Part shown: one piece after another, positions 7,537 to 14,133 of the stretch
Layout: the number at the start of each line of letters is the position of its first letter
Numbering within the stretch: position 1 is the first letter of the stretch
Source: Acidobacteriota bacterium
GTDB taxonomy: Bacteria; Acidobacteriota; Terriglobia; Bryobacterales; Bryobacteraceae
DNA length: 18,406 bases
Assembly: GCA_026394095.1 (NCBI GenBank)
Contig: JAPKYY010000033.1
Coordinates: 1-18,406, forward strand
Direction of reading: 5' to 3'
Program-made: the position numbers and the translations under genes
Notes under the pieces: generated by a model
Told to the model about the DNA's origin: nothing
Databases searched by the model: none
The model's input: only the letters and a program-made list of their open reading frames with translations

Positions 7537-8955
7537 CTATTGTACGGCAAAGGGATCTTTACCTGTGCTTTCGATGTATGCGATCTCGCGCAGGTAGGAA
7601 GCCGAGTCTGTCTTACGCTTCATCCCGTCGTAAGACATCCAGCGGATCTGCCCAAAAATCGGCCGCTCCACCCAGGGACGATCGTGCAACCCGAAGCACC
7701 ACAAGATGCCCGTGTAGGTATTCGGGTCGCGGCCGTCGAGCGCATATTTGTCGTGCAGGTAGATCATTGTCTCAAGTGCATCCTGACAGGTGGGTGACCA
7801 CTCAATGATTTTCTTGCCCCAATACATTCGGTAGTATCCGTGCATTTTGCCTCGGAAGAGAAGCTCTTTCTGGGTAGCATTCCAGATATCGTCGTGTGTT
7901 TCTGCGGATTCAAACTGCTGGCGTGTGTAAGAGGGCTTGCGTTCATCGGGCGCGTGGGTGAGCAAAGTCTTGCGTGCCCAGTCTGGCAATGCCGAAAGAC
8001 ATTCTACTTGAGGCCCGGCGTAGCGGGCGAAGTTAAACGCCAATTCTCTACGCACTACCATTTCTTCGATGTACTCGGCACTGGAGAGGTTATTCTCGAT
8101 GCCGTGTGACTGCACTTTGAGTGCAACATCGAGGGCACTGATCATTCCAAAGTGCAGGTAGGGGCTCATGTTGGAGGTAGCATGAGCTGCTGGCTGATTG
8201 CGATCAGAAGCATACCTTTTGAGGTTGTGATCGAGAAAGCGCTTCAGCCGCCGTTCTGCTTCGATCGCTCCGCCATGGAAGGTTGTCGAAACCGTTACAT
8301 GGTGATCTATCTCGCATCCATCCACAAGTTTGCCAATGTTGTCGCTAGAAACATGGGTATGAAAAGCAGGGATGGGGAGCGTCCAGCGCTGCCCTGGCTG
8401 GGGCATCTCCAGTGGCTGCATATAGGCGGGCAAGATTCGCTGGATCTTGGGCCGAATCGTGTAAGCGGCATACTCACGCTTTTCAAATTTGTTCATCGGC
8501 ACAACACAACTGGAATCAACCGCAAGGTAAGGCACTTTCAGCTTCGCCGGCACACTCTGGTTGTGGGTTGCTGCGATAAAGGTTGGGTAATCGTCGGTGA
8601 CCACGGCTGCAGCGTCTTCTGCCAGGCGATAGAGGATGTCGTTTGCATCCGAACGCCGGGCGCGGAGGTAGAAGACATAGCCAACCCCAAGCTTTTCGAG
8701 ACGGCTTGCCGTCTCAGGCACGCCCTCGAGAATGAACGTGTGCATTCGTCGGTTCGCCAGCCGGTAGGTACAGGTCAGGGCTTCATAGAAAAGCACGGGC
8801 AACTTCAACTGGTTTGCAAGAAAGATCGCATGGGCCAGAGCGTGATTTCCATCGACGCGACGGTTCATCTGACTCCAGTACAAAACGTATTTAGCGCGTG
8901 GTTGAAGCGGGGCTTCATTCAGACTTCGGATGCGGTCTTCAGCTGGAGATTTCAC
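7537..8955 (-). CDS. phr: Class II deoxyribodipyrimidine (CPD) photolyase
   Basis: A 472-residue DNA repair flavoprotein that uses blue light and FADH- to split cyclobutane pyrimidine dimers. The N-terminal alpha/beta antenna domain begins 'YVLYWSQMNRRVDGNHALAH' (about residues 23-42), which is class II-specific. The FAD domain carries 'MSPYLHFGMIS' (263-273), 'WNATQKELL' (358-366), 'GKMHGYYRMYWGKKIIEW' (369-386) and 'YALDGRDPNTYTGILWCFG' (404-422). These place it in class II (TIGR00591) rather than with class I PhrB or cryptochromes. It starts with GTG at 8955; an AGAG lies a few bases upstream. First gene of an operon with the SDR39U1 epimerase and a small basic protein; the 51-base divergent gap to the radical SAM gene must hold both promoters. 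Confidence 0.96.
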   Translation of the reverse strand: MKSPAEDRIRSLNEAPLQPRAKYVLYWSQMNRRVDGNHALAHAIFLANQLKLPVLFYEALTCTYRLANRRMHTFILEGVPETASRLEKLGVGYVFYLRARRSDANDILYRLAEDAAAVVTDDYPTFIAATHNQSVPAKLKVPYLAVDSSCVVPMNKFEKREYAAYTIRPKIQRILPAYMQPLEMPQPGQRWTLPIPAFHTHVSSDNIGKLVDGCEIDHHVTVSTTFHGGAIEAERRLKRFLDHNLKRYASDRNQPAAHATSNMSPYLHFGMISALDVALKVQSHGIENNLSSAEYIEEMVVRRELAFNFARYAGPQVECLSALPDWARKTLLTHAPDERKPSYTRQQFESAETHDDIWNATQKELLFRGKMHGYYRMYWGKKIIEWSPTCQDALETMIYLHDKYALDGRDPNTYTGILWCFGLHDRPWVERPIFGQIRWMSYDGMKRKTDSASYLREIAYIESTGKDPFAVQ

Positions 8956-8971
8956 TGCACTCTAACGATGA

Positions 8972-9000
8972 TTGAAATTTCATAGACGGTACAATAATAG
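8972..9000 (+). promoter_or_regulatory. Possible sigma-70-type promoter for the radical SAM gene
   Basis: TTGAAA (8972-8977) and TAATAG (8995-9000) are 17 bases apart. A start site 6-7 bases beyond the -10 would fall on the ATG at 9007, and no Shine-Dalgarno sequence is visible, so the transcript could be leaderless. An overlapping TACAAT (8990-8995) is a better -10 but has no -35 at the right distance. Confidence 0.25.
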
Positions 9001-9006
9001 TTTCTG

Positions 9007-10089
9007 ATGCGTGCCTGGAATCGCGCTCGGCTCCTGTGGGGCTACCTTCGCCGTAAATCCCGGCTGAGCGCTCTGCCCGTCGAGTACATCGTCGAAACCA
9101 CGGCCAAATGCAACATTTATTGCCCGATGTGTCCTCGCGAGACGCACAAGCAACCTAAAGAAGACATGAGTGACGAGGTCTTTGAAGGGCTGGTGCGAGA
9201 AAGCAGCGACAGCGCCGAGCACATGATGCTGATTGGCCTGGGAGAACCGTTGCTCGACAACAAGATCTTCGAGCGAATTGAGTTCTGCGACCGGCACAAG
9301 ATCTCGACTCTGCTATCCACCAATGGCACGTTGCTCGATGAGAAGGCGGCCGAGCGTCTGCTTCAGACTCCCGTCGAGCACATCACACTCAGTTTTGACG
9401 GTGCTACGCAGGAAAGCTTCGAGTTTTATCGCAAGGGTGCCAAATTTGACCGTGTGCGCGAGAACTTCGTACGCTTTGCCAGGATGAAAGATGCCATGAA
9501 GGCAAAGGTGCAGGTGGTAGTCCAGATGGTGCGCATGGAGAAGAACTGGGACGAAGTAGAAGACTTTGAACGCTTCTGGAAAGCAATTCCGGGTGTGGAT
9601 CAAACGAGGGTCAAGGCAGACGAGACTGACCTGATGAGCCCGGATGGCGGCCATGCCCCGGGAGACTTCTCACACCCCTGCCACTACCTATGGCGCGGGC
9701 CGATGTATGTGAAACAGAACGGCGACGTGTATCCTTGCTGCCAAAGCTACATGCTGGATGGCAAGCCGGTGGGCAAGATTGGCGAGGCACCGCTTGAGCA
9801 GATCTGGAATTCAGCGGAGATGGAGCGCATGCGAAAACTCCACACTACCGGACGGGCCGGTGAGGTCGATATCTGCTCCAAGTGCCGGACGGCAATCCCG
9901 CATCCTCTTCTGGTAGCGGGCAGCCTCATCTTTCACGGTAGAACCGTTCGGAAGCTACTGCCCTGGGTAGAGAAACTGGCGTATTGGAGCCGGCTTCCGG
10001 TACAGCTGCTGCGCCCCCAAAAACAGGCACGCCCGCTTGGCAGAAAGCCGGCTGATGATCTGGTTCAGATCACTTCACCGAAAGACTGA
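9007..10089 (+). CDS. Radical SAM protein with SPASM-like C-terminal domain
   Basis: A 360-residue iron-sulfur enzyme. The radical SAM cluster motif is C35-x3-C39-x2-C42 in 'CNIYCPMC'; the SAM-binding 'LIGLGEPLLD' (75-84) and 'STNGTLL' (104-110) follow on a partial TIM barrel. The C-terminal part has C225, 'NGDVYPCC' (C244, C245) and 'ICSKC' (C290, C293), a SPASM/twitch pattern that would hold an auxiliary [4Fe-4S] cluster. After that comes a basic, partly amphipathic tail of about 60 residues that could touch membrane. SPASM enzymes often modify peptides or act in cofactor maturation, but no precursor peptide or transporter is next to it, so the substrate cannot be told. It stands alone on the plus strand and overlaps the end of the convergent anti-sigma gene by 20 bases. 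Confidence 0.92.
   Translation: MRAWNRARLLWGYLRRKSRLSALPVEYIVETTAKCNIYCPMCPRETHKQPKEDMSDEVFEGLVRESSDSAEHMMLIGLGEPLLDNKIFERIEFCDRHKISTLLSTNGTLLDEKAAERLLQTPVEHITLSFDGATQESFEFYRKGAKFDRVRENFVRFARMKDAMKAKVQVVVQMVRMEKNWDEVEDFERFWKAIPGVDQTRVKADETDLMSPDGGHAPGDFSHPCHYLWRGPMYVKQNGDVYPCCQSYMLDGKPVGKIGEAPLEQIWNSAEMERMRKLHTTGRAGEVDICSKCRTAIPHPLLVAGSLIFHGRTVRKLLPWVEKLAYWSRLPVQLLRPQKQARPLGRKPADDLVQITSPKD
10056..10072. terminator. Short stem-loop at convergent gene ends
   Basis: TGATCTG (10056-10062) and CAGATCA (10066-10072) form a perfect 7-bp inverted repeat around GTT, exactly where the radical SAM gene and the anti-sigma gene run into each other. There is no U-rich tail on either side, so it is at best a weak or Rho-assisted stop signal. 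Confidence 0.25.
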
Positions 10090-10678
10090 ATTCCCGCAGT
10101 ATTTCCTGTTGCCCGCCAGCTTTGAGCCTCAGCCAATACTGACCGGCTTCAAGCCCTGAAACGCTAAGCCTGCCGGAAATCAGATCCAGCTTGCCGGTCG
10201 ATTTCAGCTGACCGTCCACTGCCGACAACTCCCAGTCGTAAGCAGTCGCCGGAAGACCGGTTAGATCCGGCTTGAGGTTCAACTTTTTGCCAGCAGGTGC
10301 CGTGAGCCTGGTTTCGTTACGCACAGCCACCAGGTCGATACTTGCAGGCTCATTGTTTTGCTCGAGCAGCCCAGGAACAAAAACCATCAAAGCAGCACTC
10401 GCAGCGATTGCGATCGGTAGATAATTGCGTGATTTGTTTGGTTCCGGGTTTGCAGCCACTGCCTTAGCCCCGGCGACAACAGCCTCCACAAATCCGTCCA
10501 TTTTTTCGAGCCTTGTCTGGCAATAGCCGCAGACAAGAATGTGCTCCTCCACAACAGCGATGTCTTCCTCCGACGACATTCGACCGAGTGAATACACCTC
10601 CAGTGCATCCTCGGTCAGGTGGGATCCCTTGAGAATCTGCGACGCAGATTGATCCCGTTCAGGCAAACGCCTATCCAT
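10070..10678 (-). CDS. Membrane anti-sigma factor-like protein (zf-HC2 type)
   Basis: A 202-residue protein with the plan of a transmembrane anti-sigma factor. The cytoplasmic N-terminus (1-85) holds 'EEHILVCGYCQTRLE', an HxxxCxxC motif (H46, C50, C53) as in zinc-binding anti-sigma domains, preceded by 'LTEDALEVYSLGRMS'. One membrane helix follows ('YLPIAIAASAALMVFVPGLL', 86-105). The outer 95 residues are beta-rich, and 'GQYWLRLKAGG' resembles an Ig-like domain. Its expected partner is the ECF sigma factor encoded just upstream; holding that sigma at the membrane is inferred from the motif and operon position. The ATG at 10678 is backed by a GGAGG six bases away. The same frame continues upstream beyond a TGA for 25 more codons. 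Alternatively it could be a sensor that does not bind sigma. Confidence 0.82.
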   Translation of the reverse strand: MDRRLPERDQSASQILKGSHLTEDALEVYSLGRMSSEEDIAVVEEHILVCGYCQTRLEKMDGFVEAVVAGAKAVAANPEPNKSRNYLPIAIAASAALMVFVPGLLEQNNEPASIDLVAVRNETRLTAPAGKKLNLKPDLTGLPATAYDWELSAVDGQLKSTGKLDLISGRLSVSGLEAGQYWLRLKAGGQQEILREFSLSVK

Positions 10679-10684
10679 TCATGG

Positions 10685-10689
10685 CCTCC
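10685..10689 (-). promoter_or_regulatory. Ribosome-binding site of the anti-sigma-like gene
   Basis: GGAGG on the minus strand, 6 bases before the ATG at 10678. It settles that ATG as the start even though the reading frame is also open for 25 codons on the other side of the TGA at 10679-10681. Confidence 0.7.
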
Positions 10690-10697
10690 AGTACGAT

Positions 10698-10730
10698 GTC
10701 GCCGATGCGGGGGAGGATACTTCCGGCGAC
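10698..10730 (-). repeat. Inverted repeat between sigma and anti-sigma genes
   Basis: GTCGCCG (10698-10704) and CGGCGAC (10724-10730) are perfect 7-bp arms around a 19-base loop in the 74-base gap. In the mRNA the stem would form just before the GGAGG of the anti-sigma gene and could modulate its translation. It lacks a U-rich tail, so it is unlikely to be a terminator. Confidence 0.35.
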
Positions 10731-10752
10731 TGGTTCGTGTATTGGAGTAGTG

Positions 10753-11025
10753 TCATGAGGCGGTTCTTTTTCTCACAAAAAATGACTTTAGATTACTTTT
10801 AGCCATCCGCCGCCGGCCTTCGTCGCTGAACCGCTGCTTGGCTCGAGACTTGAGAAGTCGAAATTGGGTGTCGTTGAGGCCCATTTCCTCACATATTTGT
10901 TCCTGAGGCTGCTCGAGCAGATAAAAACGCGTCAGAATCTCCCGATCCCGACGGGAGCAGTCACGCAGAATGTCTTCCATGATTTGAGAGTTTTGCGACC
11001 GGATCGCTCCTTCCTCCGTGCTCAT
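10753..11025 (-). CDS. ECF sigma factor, region 4 half
   Basis: A 90-residue reading frame from the first ATG after the TAG. It holds sigma region 4: 'LRDCSRRDREILTRFYLLEQ', then the helix-turn-helix 'EQICEEMGLNDTQFRLLKSR' (about residues 41-60) that would read the -35 element, and a basic tail. No clear Shine-Dalgarno sequence precedes the ATG, so independent translation would rely on reinitiation 66 bases after the TAG. A two-subunit sigma factor with regions 2 and 4 on separate chains has a precedent in Bacillus subtilis SigO-RsoA, although there the two genes are not halves of one frame. The helix-turn-helix itself shows no damage, which argues that any loss is recent. Confidence 0.7.
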   Translation of the reverse strand: MSTEEGAIRSQNSQIMEDILRDCSRRDREILTRFYLLEQPQEQICEEMGLNDTQFRLLKSRAKQRFSDEGRRRMAKSNLKSFFVRKRTAS

Positions 11026-11088
11026 GTGCGAATCTGCAATCTTTACGTATCCATCGATATCCAGCTCGTCGCGCCTCCGCGTGTAATT

Positions 11089-11478
11089 CTACTCGATGAA
11101 GCAGGCAATCTGCCGGCGCACAATGGTGCGCACAAAACCCATCAGCCGTTCAGGGTCTCTCAATTCTCCGCGCTGGATTGCTTGTACGACGATTACGAAG
11201 GTGTCGTGTACCCGGTCATCGATATCCTGGCGACCTAGTTGGCGAACGATGAGAAATTTGATGCCGCGAGAAAAAAGCGTGTAGAGTTCTTCGAGGGCTG
11301 GCTGGTCGTTGGCTTGAATTCGCTGCACCAGATCGGTCCAGTTGATGTCCTGTGTCGGACCTGGCGGCGGCGCCAGGGCAATTGGGCCCTCCGCCTGTAA
11401 ATTCGGATCGACACCAGCAGTATCTTTCTGCCTATCCTCAATACGCGAAGGTTCGTCAATGGATTGAATGACTAGCAT
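11089..11478 (-). CDS. ECF sigma factor, region 2 half (ends at TAG)
   Basis: This 129-residue product would carry sigma region 2, which binds the beta-prime subunit and melts the -10 element. After a 40-residue polar, proline-rich leader it reads 'WTDLVQRIQANDQPALEELY', then 'FLIVRQLGRQDIDDRVHDTF' and 'LMGFVRTIVRRQI', the standard region 2.1-2.4 helices of ECF proteins. It stops at TAG just after region 2, before the linker, so it lacks the -35-binding domain. The ATG at 11478 comes three bases after the CHAT gene's TGA, so the two are translationally coupled. It could work only with the region 4 piece supplied separately, by readthrough, or if the stop is an error. Confidence 0.8.
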   Translation of the reverse strand: MLVIQSIDEPSRIEDRQKDTAGVDPNLQAEGPIALAPPPGPTQDINWTDLVQRIQANDQPALEELYTLFSRGIKFLIVRQLGRQDIDDRVHDTFVIVVQAIQRGELRDPERLMGFVRTIVRRQIACFIE

Positions 11479-11481
11479 GAA

Positions 11482-13962
11482 TCAGCCTTTAGAAATCGCA
11501 AGATAAGCCGCCCAATAGGACGGCTTTGAGGTCCATCCGCCTTGGCGGATCATTTTCAGTTGTGCGGCTCGCAGCGACTCGGCAGCGGCTCTCGGACTCC
11601 ACTTCTGCTGGATTAATTCTTGATAAAAAGCCGGAAAAATCGGCCCATCTGTATCCTCAGTTGGCCACAACGTGGCGACAACGGTACTGACGCCAGAAAT
11701 AAGAAATGCCCTGGATAAACCGTTGATTCCAATACCTGAAATGACTTCTCCGGTTGATGAGTTGCAGCCGGAGAGTACAACGAGCTTTGTTTGGGTTCGC
11801 ACAGCATTCAAGTCAAGCGAGCTGAAAAGACTGGTTCCTGATGGCCCTTTTGCAGGACTCATTGCGATGTTCAAGAGGTTGGGGCTACCCACCTGAGGGA
11901 CGAAATGCGTGGACAGGTGCAGAATATCGGGCGACTGGCGCAATGCAGTCTCAAGCGTCTCTACTGTTGCCGATACACCTGTATGCTCTGTGACGAGCCA
12001 GCTTTGATTCTTTATCGTATTCAAGCTGTTTCGGAGTTCTTTGGCTGAGGCCGGTAGCCGATTTAGCTCCAATTTGCCAAAGGAAATATTTTTCAATGGG
12101 GTCAATCGCCGGTCTGCCTGGTTGTAAACAGCGTCACCGATCCCAACAGCCTGACGATTCCATTGCTGACTCGCTTCCGTTTGCAGAAAGATGGCGGAAG
12201 GCAAAACGCGCAGGCTGTGATCTTGAACAAGGTACTGCGTACCTGCCCTGTTGGTAGGCAGTGCCGCTATAGGAAGTGTCGAAAGTTCTTGATCTAACAC
12301 CATTGTCCAGAATGGAGTAGTGCGATGGGCGTATAAATCTTCTCCGAACAATTGCTTAGAAAGTTCCATTCCGGTACTAGAGTTTCCGTTTTGGGATGGA
12401 TCCTGAATTTCTTTGCGAAATTGTGTTACCCATTGCATCAATTGCTGTCGCGAGGCGATACGCCGCGCGGTGATTCCTTTTCGGGTTGCGGTCCAGGCAA
12501 GCGAATACGGTTCGGCCAGATAGAAGGAGAAAACGACTTCATCTGGAGATAAGGACTGAATCCACTCTTTGATTTTTGGGGCACCGTCAAGCTTGGATTG
12601 AGGTATGTTGAGCCCAGCCTGCATCTCAATAACGTGCAGCTTCCTTTCCAATTCAAGAAGTTTTGGCTCAGCTTCCGTATCTCGGGGTATGTTTGCCATC
12701 TGGAGCTTTCGAAAACTGGAGAGAGTTGACCAATATTCACTGGGGAGTCGGTTGGCTAAGTCAGAAGCCGGGAATTGAGAAGCTCGCATACTGGCGAAGC
12801 GTGCTTCCTCGGCAATCCAGAAGGACTCCGCGGCTGCTTCGGGCTGGTCGAGTGAAAATTCTGAATGGGTCATCGCGCTCAAAAAGGAATTTTGAATTTC
12901 GTAGTTCAAACTCACTTCAAAATTCAAAAAAGCGGCGTCAGACGGTAAGACTTCCATGCGCCAGGCGCGTGCTCTCGTCATTACCCTTCGCAGTGCTGGA
13001 AGCGCGCTGCCAAAATCTCCCTTGGCGAGCGAAATTTGGGCCTCTTCTCGATCCATTAGCAGCAGATGCATTGGCGTACGGTTTGAAGGATCAAGGCTCC
13101 TTGCCACCTGAAGCAGCAAGCTGGCTCCATGCAGATCATTGCGATGCCTCAGTATTACAGCGAGTTCCAGCGCATCACGGAGCCTGCCTTTTTCCTGGAA
13201 AATCGATCTTAATCGGAATGCTTCCAGGGAATACTTCTCCGCTTCCTCAAAATTCTTCAACCTGACCAGCGCCTGGCTATATGCGGCAAAAACCCAGGCG
13301 CGCTTTAATTCTCTAAGACTTTCAGGCCACTTCTCATACTTCTTTTTGTTGGCCGAAATGACGGCCGGTGACGCCTCTAATGTTGATTCTTTTAGCGCCC
13401 TTTCAAAGGCCAACCTTGCCTCACCTGCCCTCCCGAGGCGCGTAAATACATTCATTTGAAGCAGGTAGGAAGCAAGCCTCCCCTCAGGGTGAAGTGCTGA
13501 GGCATCTAGTGGGTATGCCAGCAATAAATCAGCAGCGCTTTTCACGTCGCCCATTTCCAGAAGAAGGCTGGCTATGTTATTTACGGCTACCCCCTCCCAT
13601 TGTTTGAGTTTGTGAAATTTTGCTTCTTCGAGCGCTTTTCTGTGTTGTCCCATGGCCTCTCGATAAGCCGAAATTGACTGATAACAGGCTGCAATGTTGT
13701 TAAGAAATTGAATTGCAAGCTCTGAATTGCCTTCCTTCAGAGCATATTCCCTCGCTTGCTGGTATTGAATTATTGCTGCTTCGAAGTCTTGCTTCATTAC
13801 CAACTGGAAGGCCAAGGTCCGTGCATTCTGCAAACGCGGCGAGGGGGCGGCCTTGCTGGACCCGGACGTCGCGCCTTGATTGGCTCCGCTTTTTAGGGCA
13901 CACCCTGTGAGGGATAGTAAAAATAGGAGTACAAGATGAAACAGTAGAAATTGCCGGTGCAT
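11482..13962 (-). CDS. TPR-CHAT lipoprotein, caspase-like protease candidate
   Basis: An 826-residue protein from the ATG at 13962. It starts 'MHRQFLLFHLVLLFLLSLTG' followed by Cys21, a lipoprotein signal peptide with lipobox L-T-G-C, so the mature protein is probably lipid-anchored outside the cytoplasmic membrane. Residues about 40-400 are helical repeats of TPR type, e.g. 'AIQFLNNIAACYQSISAYRE' and 'FEEAEKYSLEAFRLRSIFQE'. The C-terminal third is a CHAT domain (caspase/HetF-associated with TPRs): 'ILHLSTHFVP' has the catalytic His (H686), 'LVVLSGCNSSTG' the catalytic Cys (C733), followed by 'GLSRAFLISGVSTVVATLWP'. Both residues of the dyad are kept. The frame extends to a TTG at 14082 or an ATG at 14031, but those starts would bury the signal peptide. 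It precedes the sigma and anti-sigma genes. Its G+C looks lower than that of its neighbours. Substrate unknown. Confidence 0.9.
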   Translation of the reverse strand: MHRQFLLFHLVLLFLLSLTGCALKSGANQGATSGSSKAAPSPRLQNARTLAFQLVMKQDFEAAIIQYQQAREYALKEGNSELAIQFLNNIAACYQSISAYREAMGQHRKALEEAKFHKLKQWEGVAVNNIASLLLEMGDVKSAADLLLAYPLDASALHPEGRLASYLLQMNVFTRLGRAGEARLAFERALKESTLEASPAVISANKKKYEKWPESLRELKRAWVFAAYSQALVRLKNFEEAEKYSLEAFRLRSIFQEKGRLRDALELAVILRHRNDLHGASLLLQVARSLDPSNRTPMHLLLMDREEAQISLAKGDFGSALPALRRVMTRARAWRMEVLPSDAAFLNFEVSLNYEIQNSFLSAMTHSEFSLDQPEAAAESFWIAEEARFASMRASQFPASDLANRLPSEYWSTLSSFRKLQMANIPRDTEAEPKLLELERKLHVIEMQAGLNIPQSKLDGAPKIKEWIQSLSPDEVVFSFYLAEPYSLAWTATRKGITARRIASRQQLMQWVTQFRKEIQDPSQNGNSSTGMELSKQLFGEDLYAHRTTPFWTMVLDQELSTLPIAALPTNRAGTQYLVQDHSLRVLPSAIFLQTEASQQWNRQAVGIGDAVYNQADRRLTPLKNISFGKLELNRLPASAKELRNSLNTIKNQSWLVTEHTGVSATVETLETALRQSPDILHLSTHFVPQVGSPNLLNIAMSPAKGPSGTSLFSSLDLNAVRTQTKLVVLSGCNSSTGEVISGIGINGLSRAFLISGVSTVVATLWPTEDTDGPIFPAFYQELIQQKWSPRAAAESLRAAQLKMIRQGGWTSKPSYWAAYLAISKG

Positions 13963-13971
13963 CTTACTTAG

Positions 13972-14003
13972 TCCTAGAAGTACCAGACCTGGTACTTCTA
14001 GGA
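13972..14003. promoter_or_regulatory. 32-bp palindrome upstream of the CHAT gene
   Basis: TCCTAGAAGTACCAG (13972-13986) and CTGGTACTTCTAGGA (13989-14003) are perfect 15-base arms around the dinucleotide AC. The element ends 9 bases before the ATG at 13962. As DNA it could be an operator for a dimeric regulator; as RNA it would form a strong hairpin next to the start codon. On the minus strand TATATT (14003-14008), a fair -10 hexamer, touches its outer edge, so it would span the transcription start; I found no matching -35. Confidence 0.7.
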
Positions 14004-14094
14004 ATATATCAGATTTTTCGCTTAGGCCCATACCTAACTCGGAAATTTCCACAACAAATCCACGTAGGATGGGCCTTGGCAAGAAATTTCTCGA

Positions 14095-14133
14095 CTAGAA
14101 GAGAAACGGGATGATGATGATGATCGGGTCCAT
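14095..14133 (-). CDS. Possible 12-residue hydrophobic microprotein or leader peptide
   Basis: The minus strand reads ATG GAC CCG, five ATC codons, CCG TTT CTC TTC, TAG: MDPIIIIIPFLF. A GAGG lies nine bases before the ATG; an in-frame ATG at 14148 would add five residues. It is 132 bases upstream of the CHAT gene on the same strand. The peptide would be extremely hydrophobic and could insert in the membrane. Five identical codons in a row could also be a chance (GAT)n repeat, so the call is tentative. Confidence 0.3.
   Translation of the reverse strand: MDPIIIIIPFLF

Larger units (their letters stand above)
10753..11478 (-). pseudogene. ECF sigma factor gene interrupted by in-frame TAG (whole locus)
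   Basis: Regions 2 and 4 of one ECF sigma factor lie in the same reading frame across this span, 240 sense codons in all, separated only by a TAG at 11089-11091. The codons after it read 'NYTRRRDELDIDGYVKIADS' and then join region 4 without a gap, which matches the usual linker of such proteins ('...RRQ-x-x-x-I-[D/E]-x-x-x-x-x-RRR-x-E-L-D'). A single C-to-T change from CAG would produce this TAG. It may be a pseudogene, a two-piece sigma factor, a readthrough site or a sequencing error; see the two halves. Confidence 0.6.

Noticed and set aside
8152..8985. 277-codon plus-strand open frame
   Set aside because: Antisense to the photolyase, whose motifs are unmistakable; a shadow of its codon bias.
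14041..14050. GGAAATTTCC palindrome as an operator
   Set aside because: Ten bases, AT-rich centre; the core GAAATTTC also occurs at 14083 and 8974 without a consistent context, so chance is likely.
14110..14124. (GAT)5 run as a microsatellite
   Set aside because: Only five units; better reported as part of the micro-ORF than as a repeat locus.
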